From NCBI RefSeq assembly GCF_021202945.1, contig NZ_JAJOYR010000001.1, positions 372,001-436,000 of the forward strand: a stretch of DNA of 64,000 nucleotides. Direction: 5' to 3'. The stretch's first letter is position 1, and the number at the start of each line of letters is the position of its first letter. A program made the translations under genes and the position numbers. The stretch is from Stenotrophomonas sp. SY1. GTDB taxonomy: Bacteria; Pseudomonadota; Gammaproteobacteria; Xanthomonadales; Xanthomonadaceae. The notes under the pieces were generated by a model. It saw only the letters and a program-made list of their open reading frames with translations. It ran no database searches and was not told the origin of the DNA. This document shows positions 30,472-38,848 of this stretch, one piece after another.

Positions 30472-30885
30472 ATGCCCGATTTCACCGCCAACTTCCTTTG
30501 GGACGCCCAGTTGCAGCGACTCCAGCAGCGCGATGCGATCCTGGCGTCGCTGATGCTGTTTGCGGATACCGAGCTGACGGAGGCAGGCCATGCCTTGGAG
30601 CAGTTGCTGCAGGCCGGGCAGGCATTGGTGAAGAGTGAGGTGGACGTTGGGCTTGTGGCCGACGAGTTGCGTCGTTACCAGAAGTTCTCGCCGCCGGGCC
30701 GGCCGTCGTTGCAGATTGTGCAGTTGCGTCGGCAGCAATCGACGGTGCAGCAGGCGCAGCGGATGGCCAAGCAGGCATTCATCCGCCAGGCGGATGTGTT
30801 TGCGCGGGTCATGCAGTTGGATGTTCCTGCCAAGCTCGGAACGGTGGCTACGGTTGAGCGGTGGTTGCGAGCCAGGTTGGGCTGA
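30472..30885 (+). CDS. Hypothetical helical protein
   Basis: A protein of 137 residues, predicted mostly alpha-helical, with no signal peptide or membrane segment. It is rich in Gln, Leu and Ala (LWDAQLQRLQQRDAILASL), with a distinctive YQKFSPPGRPSLQIVQLRRQ loop in the middle. Codon use matches its neighbours and the ATG follows a CCAGG. I do not recognise a family. Confidence 0.65.
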   Translation: MPDFTANFLWDAQLQRLQQRDAILASLMLFADTELTEAGHALEQLLQAGQALVKSEVDVGLVADELRRYQKFSPPGRPSLQIVQLRRQQSTVQQAQRMAKQAFIRQADVFARVMQLDVPAKLGTVATVERWLRARLG

Positions 30886-30965
30886 CGGTTGGCTGTTTGC
30901 TGAGCGTGTGATCGCAGCCGCGTGCCCGCAGCGCCTTGCCCTTGCCCTTGTCTTTGACTTGCCGG

Positions 30966-31583
30966 GTTCCCTTCCGCAGCGACGGAGCCGGCAGATAAGA
31001 CCCCGAACGGGGCGCCGCACAAGGATGTGCGGCGTTTTTCGACGAGACAGGGATGTCTCGTCGAAAAATCCTGCTGGCGGAGTGGACCCGCGATGTGCAG
31101 CATCGTGGGCGCGTAGGCAGGGCGTGCTTGACCAGCCATTCGGCTGTTGAAGATCGTTTCTTTTGGTTAGCTTTTCTTTGCATAAGCAAAGAAGTGCCTT
31201 TCAACAGCCGAATGGCTGGTCAAAGTAACTCGCTCCCCGAACGGGAGTGAAAGCTCTGGCTTTGGGTTTGGTTGCGGCTTCGAGTGTGCAGAAGCACGGC
31301 AACATCAAAGGCAAAGACTTTCGTGCCCCTAAAGGGGCGCGAGCCACCTTTCTTTGCTTGTGCAAAGAAACCTGGCGCAAAGAAGAGCTTTTCAACAGCC
31401 GAAGGCTGGTCAAGCACACCCTGCCTGCGCGCCTTCCGCGCTGCGCGCTCCAGGTCCACTCCGCTACCGGGATTTTTCGACGAGACATCCCTGTCTCGTC
31501 GAAAAACGACGTGCATCCATGCACGTCGCCCCTGTGGGGTCTTGTCCGTCAGCTCCGTCGCTGCGGAAGGGAACCCGGTAGGT
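30966..31583. repeat. Composite inverted repeat: two copies of a ~250-bp multi-hairpin element
   Basis: Copy A (about 30966-31230) and copy B (about 31330-31583, reverse orientation) align along most of their length. Both share the GGTTCCCTTCCGCAGCGACGG end, a GACCCC...GGGG stem, a GC stem (GCCGCACA in A), a long TTTTTCGACGAGACA/TGTCTCGTCGAAAAA hairpin (A 31035-31068; B 31471-31506), a GGCTGTTGAA box and a TTTCTTTGC/GCAAAGAAA hairpin. About 100 bp of unique sequence lies between them. There is no conserved ORF. It may be a paired mobile repeat or structured RNA genes. Confidence 0.75.
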
Positions 31584-31597
31584 CAAAGGCAACATCC

Positions 31598-31641
31598 AAG
31601 GCAACGGCAAAAGCAGCAGCAAAAGCAGCAGCAAAAGCAGC
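31598..31641. repeat. Short CAGCAGCAAAAG tandem repeat
   Basis: Three to four copies of a 12-bp AAAGCAGCAGCA-type unit lie between the composite inverted repeat and the end of the leftward DUF1761 gene. Simple low-complexity repeat. Confidence 0.6.
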
Positions 31642-31653
31642 AGCGATGCTCGC

Positions 31654-32034
31654 TTAGTGCCACAGCCCCAGGATCAACCCGAACAACACGAACTGCACCG
31701 TGTGGTAACCGCCATCAATCGCCCACAGCTTTCCACTGCGCTGGGCGAACTGATAGTTGATGCCAAAGCTGGCGGCGACCATGCCAAAGCCCACAACCAC
31801 GCCGCACAACAGGGCCTTGCGCAGCTCCGGTTCCGGTCCGACGAACCAGGCAAACGCGAAGGCCGCCAGCAGCGAGAAGATGAAACTCACGCCGAAGACC
31901 TTGGCCGGATGCCCTTGCGGCACTTCGCCTCCGTTCTCGCGGTTCCAGGCGCGGCCGAACAACACCGGTGAATACCAAAGGCCGCCCAGCAGGAAGCTGG
32001 ACACGGCGGCAACCACCACGGCAAAGACGTTCAT
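31654..32034 (-). CDS. DUF1761-family membrane protein
   Basis: A protein of 126 residues with four membrane helices. The family pattern is MNVFAVVVAAVSSFLLGGLW, then YSPVLFGRAWNRENG at the start, FGMVAASFGINYQF in the middle and DGGYHTVQFVLFGLILG at the end. ATG 32034 has GGGGG upstream. The longer frame to 32220 runs through a repeat and is rejected. Function unknown; inner membrane. Confidence 0.85.
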   Translation of the reverse strand: MNVFAVVVAAVSSFLLGGLWYSPVLFGRAWNRENGGEVPQGHPAKVFGVSFIFSLLAAFAFAWFVGPEPELRKALLCGVVVGFGMVAASFGINYQFAQRSGKLWAIDGGYHTVQFVLFGLILGLWH

Positions 32035-32109
32035 GCGAATTCCCCCAATTCCCGATGATGCGCGCATCGTAACGCCCGGCGCGGGATTTGCGCTGCATGG
32101 TGCCGCCCG

Positions 32110-32147
32110 CACCTCCCTCCCTTTGCCGCAGGCCAAGGGGAAGGGGT
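32110..32147. repeat. Single CCTCCC/GGGG hairpin repeat
   Basis: One solitary member of the intergenic hairpin family (stem CCCTTTGCC-GCA-GGCCAAGGGG, imperfect). It lies between the convergently spaced ends of hmp transcription and the DUF1761 promoter. The rest of 32035-32242 holds nothing I can identify. Confidence 0.6.
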
Positions 32148-32242
32148 GATGCTTCTGCACCTGTTCCCTGGCCAAAGGGCAGGCATGGTCAAGCGCATGG
32201 GGAGAGGGCACCCGCAGCACTCGTCCCGCCCGGGCAAAGAGA

Positions 32243-32268
32243 AAGGCCGGTGGATGTCCACCGGCCTT
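32243..32268 (-). terminator. Intrinsic terminator of hmp
   Basis: A perfect 12-bp stem AAGGCCGGTGGA/TCCACCGGCCTT with a 2-nt centre. Read leftward it is followed by TCTCTTTG. It starts 35 bp after the hmp stop. Confidence 0.85.
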
Positions 32269-32303
32269 CTCTACCTCAACGCACGTCTACAACACTGTTC
32301 CGG

Positions 32304-33485
32304 TCAGGCTTCCAATGCCGCTGCCGGGCCGAAGAACTCGTAACGGCTCTGTGCTTCGGGCACGCCCACGTCGCGCAGCAGCTTCTTCACCTGCGCCATG
32401 AACGGCTTGGGGCCGAGGAAATAGGCGTCCACGTTGCCCGCTTCCGGCAACCACTGCTGCAGCAGCTCGTGGCTGAGGAAACCCTCGGCGTCGGCCTTGT
32501 CACCCGGTTGCGCGTCGCTGTAGCAGGTGTACGCGCGCAGGCGCGGATGCTGCTGCTGCTTGTGCGCGATGAACTCACGGAACGCATGTACCTGCCCGTT
32601 GCGTGCGCAGTGGATGAAGTGCACCTCACGGCCGCTGGCAAGGGCCTGCTCCAGCATCGGCAGGGTCGGGGTGATGCCGACGCCACCGGTGATGAACGCC
32701 ACCGGGCGCTCGCTGGCAGCCAGGGTGAAATCGCCGGCCGGGGCAAACAGCTCCAGCGTGTCGCCGACCTGCACGTGGTCATGCAGGTGATTGGAGACCT
32801 TGCCGCCGTCCTCGCGCTTGACGCTGATGCGGTAGCTGCGGCCGTTCGGGGCGTCGGACAGGGAGTAGTTGCGGCGCACTTCCTGGCCATCGAGCAGCAG
32901 CCTCATGCCGATGTACTGGCCAGGCTGGAAGTCCACCACCGCGCCACCGTCGGCCGGAACCAGATGGAAGGAGGTGATTTCCTCGCTTTCACGCACCTTG
33001 TCGGCCACGCGGAAGCTGCGGCCGCCGCGCCAGCCGCCCGGGGCCTGCTCGTTGGCCGCATACACCGTTTCCTCGGCGCCGATCAGCAGGTCGGCCAGCA
33101 TCTGGTAGGCCGCACCCCAGGCGTCGATGATCTCGTCGGTGGCCACGTCCGGGCCCAGCACTTCGCGGATCGCACGCAGCAGGTAATGGCCGACGATCGG
33201 GTAGTGCTCCGGCAGCACCTGCAATGCCACATGCTTGGCCACGATCTGCCCGACCAGCGGGCCCAAGGCCTCCAGCCGATCGATGTGCTTGGCGTACATC
33301 AGCACCGAGTTGGCCAGGGCGCGCGGTTGGTCGCCGGTGGCTTGGTGGACCTGGTTGAACAGCGGCCGGGCCGCATCGCTCTCGGCCAGCATCAGGCCGT
33401 AGAAGTGCTTGGTCAGCGCTTCGCCGCCGGTTTCCAGCAGCGGAACGGTGGCCTTGATCAGTTCGCGCTGTGCAGCAGTAAGCAT
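32304..33485 (-). CDS. hmp: Flavohemoprotein, nitric oxide dioxygenase
   Basis: About 393 residues. The globin domain (1-140) has the proximal histidine in IVAKHVALQVLPEHYPIVG and ends at the GAEETVYA hinge. The FAD-binding domain has RNYSLSDAPNG. The NAD domain has AFITGGVGITPTLPML and ends near YEFFGPA. It converts nitric oxide to nitrate with oxygen and NAD(P)H. I prefer the ATG at 33485 (MLTAAQRELIKATVPLL), which aligns with the E. coli Hmp N-terminus and has AAGGAT upstream. The ATG at 33497 has its AGG directly adjoining. Confidence 0.95.
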   Translation of the reverse strand: MLTAAQRELIKATVPLLETGGEALTKHFYGLMLAESDAARPLFNQVHQATGDQPRALANSVLMYAKHIDRLEALGPLVGQIVAKHVALQVLPEHYPIVGHYLLRAIREVLGPDVATDEIIDAWGAAYQMLADLLIGAEETVYAANEQAPGGWRGGRSFRVADKVRESEEITSFHLVPADGGAVVDFQPGQYIGMRLLLDGQEVRRNYSLSDAPNGRSYRISVKREDGGKVSNHLHDHVQVGDTLELFAPAGDFTLAASERPVAFITGGVGITPTLPMLEQALASGREVHFIHCARNGQVHAFREFIAHKQQQHPRLRAYTCYSDAQPGDKADAEGFLSHELLQQWLPEAGNVDAYFLGPKPFMAQVKKLLRDVGVPEAQSRYEFFGPAAALEA

Positions 33486-33580
33486 GGTTTTTGGCATCCT
33501 TTTGGGGGTGCCTTATCAATCCATGCCGGCGCCGGCGCTGCCCTGACGAAAATCAAGGCATCGGGAAATGGACCCGGTTT

Positions 33581-33844
33581 TCAGCTCTCGGGCTTGTTCA
33601 GGGCTGCGGTCATCGCCGCGGCGTCTTCGCGCGACAGGAACAGGTATTCCAGCTCGGCACCGCCGAATTTGTCTTCCAGCTCGTGCAGGCGCACCGGGTG
33701 GCTGCCGAAGCGGTAGTGCATGTTGCCGTTGTCGGCATTCTCGATGGCATACACGCCAAAGGAGGGGGGATTGGTCAGGGTGCCTTCCAGCTTGACGGAT
33801 GAAGGGTCGATGGCGCGCTGGATGAGGTCTTCTAGGTCGATCAT
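33581..33844 (-). CDS. Hypothetical small acidic protein
   Basis: A protein of 87 residues, soluble, with no signal peptide: MIDLEDLIQRAIDP, then FGVYAIENAD and HELEDKFGGAELEYLFLSRED. Its clean codon use and separation from neighbours (95 bp before hmp) support a real gene. No family recognised. Confidence 0.7.
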   Translation of the reverse strand: MIDLEDLIQRAIDPSSVKLEGTLTNPPSFGVYAIENADNGNMHYRFGSHPVRLHELEDKFGGAELEYLFLSREDAAAMTAALNKPES

Positions 33845-33940
33845 GGCGTGGGGGTAAGGCAGGGGAGTGGGGGCGGCTACCGCGGGATCCTTGGGCGCGT
33901 CCTACGCCGGATGCGCGCAGCCTGCCGTCACTCGCGCACT

Positions 33941-33968
33941 AAAACAAGCCCGCCGTTGCGGCGGGCCT
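33941..33968 (-). terminator. Intrinsic terminator of the amino-acid permease gene
   Basis: Read leftward, GCCCGCC-GCAA-GGCGGGC is followed by TTGTTTT, 48 bp after the permease stop codon. Confidence 0.85.
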
Positions 33969-34015
33969 GCGAACAGCCTGTTCCGGCACGATTGTCCGTA
34001 CCGGGGATGGGCGGC

Positions 34016-35392
34016 TCAGCCGCCGCGTGCGCGCCGCGCCAGCCCGCTGCACAGGGCGATGAAGGCGGTGAAGGCGGCCATCGACAGGAACTGCAGCCGG
34101 GTTTCCGGGGTGGCCATCAGCAGCACGAAGATCAGCGCCAGGATGGCCAGGGCCAGCAGGGTCAGGTACGGGAAGCCGGCCATGCGGAACGGCAGCACGG
34201 TGCCGTCGCGCTCGGCGCGGCGGCGCAGGATCAGCTGCGATACCAGGGTGATGGTCCAGACCAGCAGGCAGGTGGAGCCGACCACGTTCAGCAACACCGG
34301 CAGCACCTTGTTCGGGTACAGCAGCTCCAGCGCGGTGGCGGCGAAGCCGAACAGCACGCTGGCCAGTACCGCCAGCACCGGCACCTGGCGGGTGTTGGTA
34401 TTGGCCAGCCAGCGCGGTGCTTCCCGGCGCGAAGCCAGTGAATAGATCATCCGCGAGGCGCCGTACAGGTTGGCGTTGAGCGCGGACAGCAGCGCGATCA
34501 CGGCGATCAGGGTGATCGCGGTGGCGGCGCCGGGGATGTTGGCTACTTCCAGCACGGCGGCAAACGGCGAGTTGAGCGCCTTGCTGGTCCATGGCACCAC
34601 CGCGATGATCACGCCGATGGAGCCGATGTAGAAGACCAGGATGCGCCAGGCCACGGTGCGGATGGCGCGGGCCAGGCTGCGCTCCGGGTCCTGGGTTTCG
34701 GCCGCGGCCACGGCCACGATCTCGGTGCCGCCGAAGGCGAAGATCACCACCAGCAATGCCGCGCCGATGCCGGTCAGGCCCTTGGGCATGAAGCCGCCGT
34801 GGCCGGTGATGTTGGACAACCCCGGCGAGGCCACGCCCGGCAGCAGGCCGCACAGCAGGGCAATGCCGATCAAAATGAAGGCGATGATGGCGCCGACCTT
34901 GAGGATGGCGAACCAGAACTCGAACTCGCCGTAGTTGCGCACGCCCATCAGGTTGATGACGGTGAATACCAGCATGAACGCCAGCGAGGTCAGCGGCACC
35001 GAAAGCTGTGGCCAAATGGTGGCCAGCAGCCCGGCCGCGCCCACTGATTCGGCGGCGATCACCACCACCAGCTGCGCCCACCACAGCCAGCCCACGGTGG
35101 CGCCGGCGGTCGGGCCCAGGGCGTCGGCGGCGTAGACCGAGAACGCGCCGCTGGTGGGCCGTGCGGCGGCCATCTCGCCCATGGCGTGCATCATGATGAT
35201 GACCAGGGTGCCGGCCACCAGGTAGGAGATCAGCACGGCCGGGCCGGCGGCCTGGATGCCCACGCCCGAGCCAAGGAACAGGCCGGCGCCGATGGCGCTG
35301 CCCAGTCCCATCATGATCAGCTGGCGCGGCTTGAGCGCACGTTCCAGATTCTGCGACGGCGCGGTGGCCGGGGCCGAAAGGTTGGCGGGCAT
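34016..35392 (-). CDS. Amino acid permease (APC superfamily, GABA/proline permease-like)
   Basis: About 458 residues with twelve predicted membrane helices. The family signature LKPRQLIMMGLGSAIGAGLFLGSG is cut here to its core MMGLGSAIGAGLFLGSG near residues 30-46, with GPAVLISYLVAGTLVIIMMHA and EMAAARPTSGAFSVYA following in helices 2-3. A proton- or sodium-coupled amino-acid importer; the exact substrate is not determinable. The start is uncertain: ATG 35392 gives a sensible soluble N-terminus, but the frame stays open upstream. Confidence 0.9.
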   Translation of the reverse strand: MPANLSAPATAPSQNLERALKPRQLIMMGLGSAIGAGLFLGSGVGIQAAGPAVLISYLVAGTLVIIMMHAMGEMAAARPTSGAFSVYAADALGPTAGATVGWLWWAQLVVVIAAESVGAAGLLATIWPQLSVPLTSLAFMLVFTVINLMGVRNYGEFEFWFAILKVGAIIAFILIGIALLCGLLPGVASPGLSNITGHGGFMPKGLTGIGAALLVVIFAFGGTEIVAVAAAETQDPERSLARAIRTVAWRILVFYIGSIGVIIAVVPWTSKALNSPFAAVLEVANIPGAATAITLIAVIALLSALNANLYGASRMIYSLASRREAPRWLANTNTRQVPVLAVLASVLFGFAATALELLYPNKVLPVLLNVVGSTCLLVWTITLVSQLILRRRAERDGTVLPFRMAGFPYLTLLALAILALIFVLLMATPETRLQFLSMAAFTAFIALCSGLARRARGG

Positions 35393-35524
35393 CGATGGGG
35401 TTCTGGTCACGAAAGAGGGCGACACCTTACCGCGTCCGCCCGCCATCGTGTCTGTCCCGTTGGTTGGGGCCGGGTAGGATGAGCGCTCCGGCGCGGATGT
35501 GCGCCTGCAGCAAGGAATGGACGC

Positions 35525-36268
35525 ATGCGCGGCTTGGATTTCAGTTCGTGGCAGGGCCTGCTCTCGACCTTGCTGGGCCTGGCGATCATCACCCTGATCG
35601 GCGTGGGCATCCGCCTGCTGGTGATGCAGGCGGTGCAGCAGAAGCGGGAGGCGGCCAACCGTCAGATCAACGAGCGGCTGAAGACGCTGATTGCGGCCTA
35701 CAAGACCCTGGGTGGCTCGTTCACCGGCGACCTGAGCGTGGACCCCAGCCATCTGCGTGACCTGCGCCGCCGCGCTGCCGAACTGGCGCAGGAGCAGCCG
35801 CTGACCACCGACGAAGGCGCGCTGATTCTGCCGGTGCCGGCCCCGGGCGATACCGGTGACCGCGCCCGGCGCATCCGTGATGCGGTGGAGGGCGCGTTGT
35901 CGGATGTGATCCTGCTGGGCACTGAAGACCAGGTGCGGCTGGCCGCGCGCGCTGCCACCGACATGGTCGAGGGCCGGCCGATCCATACCGCCGAGCTGGT
36001 GGTTTCGTTGCGTGACTTCATCCGTCAGGTGCTGGACCTGGATACGATTCCGGCCAGCGTGGCCATCCCACGCCAGGGTCCGGCGCGGCCGGCTGGCGGT
36101 GGCGGCGGCGGCGGCAACAAGGGTGCGGCCAAGGACGGGGAGCGTGGTGCCGCCGCCAAGGGCGGTGGTGGCGCGGGTGGTGCCGGTGGCATGGGCGCCG
36201 GCATGGGCATGGGGGCCGGACTGGGCTATGGCGCTGGCCGTGGCGCGGATGATGACGGGCGTGGCTGA
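35525..36268 (+). CDS. Membrane-anchored hypothetical protein with glycine-rich tail
   Basis: A protein of 247 residues: one N-terminal membrane helix (about 12-36), a helical cytoplasmic domain (about 37-180) with RRRAAELAQEQPLTTDEGAL and EGRPIHTAELVVSLRDFIRQ, then a tail of about 65 residues that is mostly Gly, Ala and Met (GGGGGGG, then GMGAGMGMGAG). AAGGAATGG precedes the ATG. Function unknown; the tail may be disordered or adhesive. Confidence 0.75.
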   Translation: MRGLDFSSWQGLLSTLLGLAIITLIGVGIRLLVMQAVQQKREAANRQINERLKTLIAAYKTLGGSFTGDLSVDPSHLRDLRRRAAELAQEQPLTTDEGALILPVPAPGDTGDRARRIRDAVEGALSDVILLGTEDQVRLAARAATDMVEGRPIHTAELVVSLRDFIRQVLDLDTIPASVAIPRQGPARPAGGGGGGGNKGAAKDGERGAAAKGGGGAGGAGGMGAGMGMGAGLGYGAGRGADDDGRG

Positions 36269-36319
36269 GGGGGCTTTGGTTTTGGTTTTGGTTTGCGCTT
36301 GCGCTTGGCTCTGATCTTG

Positions 36320-36435
36320 CCCCCTCTCCCGTTTACGGGAGAGGGTTGGGGTGAGGGTAAGTGGTCAAGCAGCAGCCAAGGCAACAGCAAGTGCATGCCC
36401 TCACCCCTACCCCTCTCCCGTAAACGGGAGAGGGG
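36320..36435. repeat. Inverted pair of CCCTCTCCCGTTTACGGGAGAGGG repeats
   Basis: A perfect hairpin (CCCTCTCCCG-TTTA-CGGGAGAGGG) near 36322-36345 and a mirrored copy near 36411-36434 flank a 65-bp spacer. They lie between convergent genes. Confidence 0.75.
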
Positions 36436-36438
36436 ATG

Positions 36439-36514
36439 AGCAACAGCTCAAGAGCAACAGCTCAAGAGCAACAGCTCAAGAGCAACAGCTCAAGAGCAAC
36501 AGCTCAAGAGCAAC
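36439..36514. repeat. Perfect 14-bp tandem repeat, five and a half copies
   Basis: AGCAACAGCTCAAG is repeated without change at 36439, 36453, 36467, 36481 and 36495, and begins a sixth copy at 36509. It is a perfect minisatellite and a likely site of copy-number variation between strains. It ends 31 bp before the stop codon of the leftward amidase gene. Confidence 0.9.
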
Positions 36515-36544
36515 GGTCCAGGCACCACAATCTGAAACTGCCGC

Positions 36545-37687
36545 TTACTTCCAGCGCGACTTGCCGCGGATGTAACGCGCCGCATCCTCCAGCGAAGTCG
36601 GCAGGTATTCCGACCACAGGTTCGGTGGGTAGGCGTTCTGGTAGGTGTCATAGATGTCGCGAAACAGGTCCATGTGTACGACCGGCTGGCGCTTGCGGGC
36701 GCGCAGGTCGGCGATCGGTACGCGGCCCAGCACCAGCGTTTCTTCCTTGCTCTGCGCCTCGGCGATGGCCTTGCCGGCCGGGTCGTACAGGGCGGTGCCG
36801 CCTGAACCCGGATCATCGAAGTACGGGCCGTTGTCCGGCGAGATCGAGTTGTTGACGATCGAGGAGTAGACGCCGTTGTACATGGCACAAGCGGCGATAT
36901 CCATTTCCGAGAAGCCGCCCGAAGCGGTGCGCAGGAACACCTCCGCACCCTTGAACGCCATCGCGCGGAACAGCTCCGGCTCGCGCTGGGTCGAGCTGGT
37001 GCAGATGTTGCCCAGCGGGGTGCGGGTGACCGGCACCACCGCGTCGCGGCCGTACATTTCCACGTAGCGGTCGAGCACGTCGTAAGTAGTCGTGGTGAAC
37101 AGCTCGAAGTCCGGGAACGCACCCTTCAGGTTGCGGGCCTTCCAGTGCTTGTCCACGATCTCGCCCTTGTCGTTCATGATCGTGGTGATCGACAGCACGT
37201 GGCCCGGCCAGTCCGGGTCGGTGGCGTAGGCACCGAACACGATCCAGGTGCCGTACTGGCGCGCCTTCTGCGCGATGGCCTCGGTTTCGGCGCCGGGAAT
37301 GGTGATGGCGAACTTGAGGATTTCCTCGCGCGTCCACTTGCGCCAACCCGTCAGCGGGAATTCGTGGAACTGCAGCAGGTCGGGCTTGGCGTGGTAGTGC
37401 GCCTTGTCGATCAGTTCCAGCATGTGCGCCAGGTTGCGCCGGGTGCCGGCCTTCCATTCGCTGGCGTCGAAGCTGTGCACGCGTGACTGCACCAGCCCCA
37501 GTGTCCACGCCGGCTTGGCCAGTTCAACGGTGGCGTAGGTGCCATCGGTGCGTTCGTTCAATGCGTCAGGGCCTTTGCCCATGGCCGCCTGTGCGGGCGC
37601 CGGGGTGCCAAGCAGGGCGGGACCGACCGCGCCGAGTGCGGCCAGGCCGGCGGCGCTGCCGAGGAAATGTCTGCGGGTGTTGCTCAT
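36545..37687 (-). CDS. Tat-exported carbon-nitrogen hydrolase (aliphatic-amidase/nitrilase superfamily)
   Basis: A protein of 380 residues. A twin-arginine signal (NTRRHFLGSAAGLAALG) ends near QAA. The nitrilase-fold triad is visible: E109 in LLQFHEFPL, K183 in KHWKARN and C229 in GNICTSST. The stretch after the cysteine (FRAMAFKGAEVFLRTASGG) most resembles aliphatic amidases. It should hydrolyse an amide, carbamoyl or nitrile group in the periplasm, unusual for this mostly cytoplasmic family. It is the last gene of the leftward arm of the cluster that starts at 40 kb. GAGG precedes the ATG. Confidence 0.85.
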   Translation of the reverse strand: MSNTRRHFLGSAAGLAALGAVGPALLGTPAPAQAAMGKGPDALNERTDGTYATVELAKPAWTLGLVQSRVHSFDASEWKAGTRRNLAHMLELIDKAHYHAKPDLLQFHEFPLTGWRKWTREEILKFAITIPGAETEAIAQKARQYGTWIVFGAYATDPDWPGHVLSITTIMNDKGEIVDKHWKARNLKGAFPDFELFTTTTYDVLDRYVEMYGRDAVVPVTRTPLGNICTSSTQREPELFRAMAFKGAEVFLRTASGGFSEMDIAACAMYNGVYSSIVNNSISPDNGPYFDDPGSGGTALYDPAGKAIAEAQSKEETLVLGRVPIADLRARKRQPVVHMDLFRDIYDTYQNAYPPNLWSEYLPTSLEDAARYIRGKSRWK

Positions 37688-37883
37688 TGCGTACCTCGGT
37701 GGTTGATTGCCTGGATCAGGTTGGTTGCGGTTGCTGCTTGTCCCTTCTCCAGCGCAACGGTGCTCAGTTGGCTGCGAACCAAGGGTTCGCGAGCAAACCG
37801 CATCGCCCCGCAGGCGGAAGAGGGGCTTCACAGCTGCAACCGCTGGCTGCAAGGAGTGCTTCACTGCTGCACTACCGCAACAA

Positions 37884-37909
37884 ACTCGGGGCGCCATGGC
37901 GCCCCGAGT
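37884..37909 (-). terminator. Strong hairpin between the DUF3598-like and amidase genes
   Basis: A perfect 13-bp palindromic stem, ACTCGGGGCGCCA/TGGCGCCCCGAGT. Read leftward it is followed by TTGTTG. It probably terminates or attenuates the upstream part of the leftward arm, so the amidase may have its own promoter in 37688-37883. Confidence 0.7.
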
Positions 37910-37928
37910 CGTCGTTCTGCTGCTGCAA

Positions 37929-38435
37929 TCAGATCGCGTCGCCGTTGAAGCTCTCGCCCTTGATCTTCTGCCAGTCGCGGCTGACGAACTTCTCGTCGAT
38001 CAGGGTGCGCTGCACCAGCACGCCATGCTTGTACCAATGCCAGATGCGGTTGCGCATCTGCCCGTCGTCGGAGAGCTGGATCATCTCGTACAGCTCCAGG
38101 CCTTCCTCGCCCTTGCGCTTCCAGTACAGCATCACGGTGCGGTGGTAATCATCCAGCGGTACTTCGGCAGCCCAGCCGTAGATCAGCTCGTTGTCGAAGA
38201 TGACACGGCCAAATTCGTAGCGGGTCGGGAAGTCGCGTACTTCCACCTTGCCGTCGGCCCAGCTGTAGTGGTTGGTCTGGTGGTACGGCACGTTCTCATC
38301 GCTGGGGAAGCGGCAGATCAGGCGCGACTTGTGCTCGTCGATCTTGTTGCCTTCGGCGTCGTAGTAGCGGTATACGCCGTCCCAGACGCCTTCGTGGCGG
38401 GCCAGCAGCGGCAGGTGCAGTTGCATGTTCGGCAT
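37929..38435 (-). CDS. DUF3598-like lipocalin-fold protein
   Basis: A protein of 168 residues, soluble, with no signal peptide. The pattern ARHEGVWDGVYRYYDAEGN at the start, then HQTNHYSWADGKVE and MLYWKRKGEEGLELYEMIQL, fits the DUF3598/calycin-type beta-barrels that often hold hydrophobic ligands. AAGGGA lies upstream of the ATG. It is part of the leftward arm with the methyltransferase; a ligand-binding or isomerising role is inferred. Confidence 0.7.
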   Translation of the reverse strand: MPNMQLHLPLLARHEGVWDGVYRYYDAEGNKIDEHKSRLICRFPSDENVPYHQTNHYSWADGKVEVRDFPTRYEFGRVIFDNELIYGWAAEVPLDDYHRTVMLYWKRKGEEGLELYEMIQLSDDGQMRNRIWHWYKHGVLVQRTLIDEKFVSRDWQKIKGESFNGDAI

Positions 38436-38485
38436 TGCGGTTTCCCTTGTGGTCGTGTTGATGTCATCAGTTGAGGCGGCATGCC

Positions 38486-38848
38486 TCATTCCTTGCGAAG
38501 TGCGTCCATCACTTCTTCCATCGGCACGTCCATAGCACCGCTTTCCAACGCTTCGGTTTCCTGCTGCACGATGCGCAGCACCCGCGCGATGTATTCCTTC
38601 ATCCACAGCGTGCGCTGTGCTTCGGCCTCTCGGTCCGGCCGGAACTGGTCCAGTTCCTCGCGGCTGAGCAGGCCCTTGCTTTCGATCAGGCGTTCCAGCG
38701 CGTCCAGGCGTTGATGGGTCACCGCGTTTTCCATCGCGATGGCCATGGCGATGGAGAGCACGCGCTCCACGTCCGGGTCCTTGAAGAAGTACGGACGCTT
38801 GCCACGGGCGCGGCTTCCGGCCAGGGCAATGGGGTCGATGCTGCTCAT
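38486..38848 (-). CDS. 120-residue hypothetical protein coupled to the methyltransferase
   Basis: A helical, charged protein (KRPYFFKDPDVERVLSIAMA, then LIESKGLLSREELDQFRPD) of 120 residues. Its ATG overlaps the methyltransferase stop as ATGA, so the two are translationally coupled and probably act together. The RLIESKGLLSREELD segment looks like the N-terminal part of nitrile hydratase-type or subunit-assembly proteins only in a very general way. I assign no function. Confidence 0.7.
   Translation of the reverse strand: MSSIDPIALAGSRARGKRPYFFKDPDVERVLSIAMAIAMENAVTHQRLDALERLIESKGLLSREELDQFRPDREAEAQRTLWMKEYIARVLRIVQQETEALESGAMDVPMEEVMDALRKE

Noticed and set aside
38486-38848. Nitrile hydratase beta-like assignment for the 120-residue protein
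   Set aside because: Only a vague helical resemblance; no metal-binding or subunit motifs are present.
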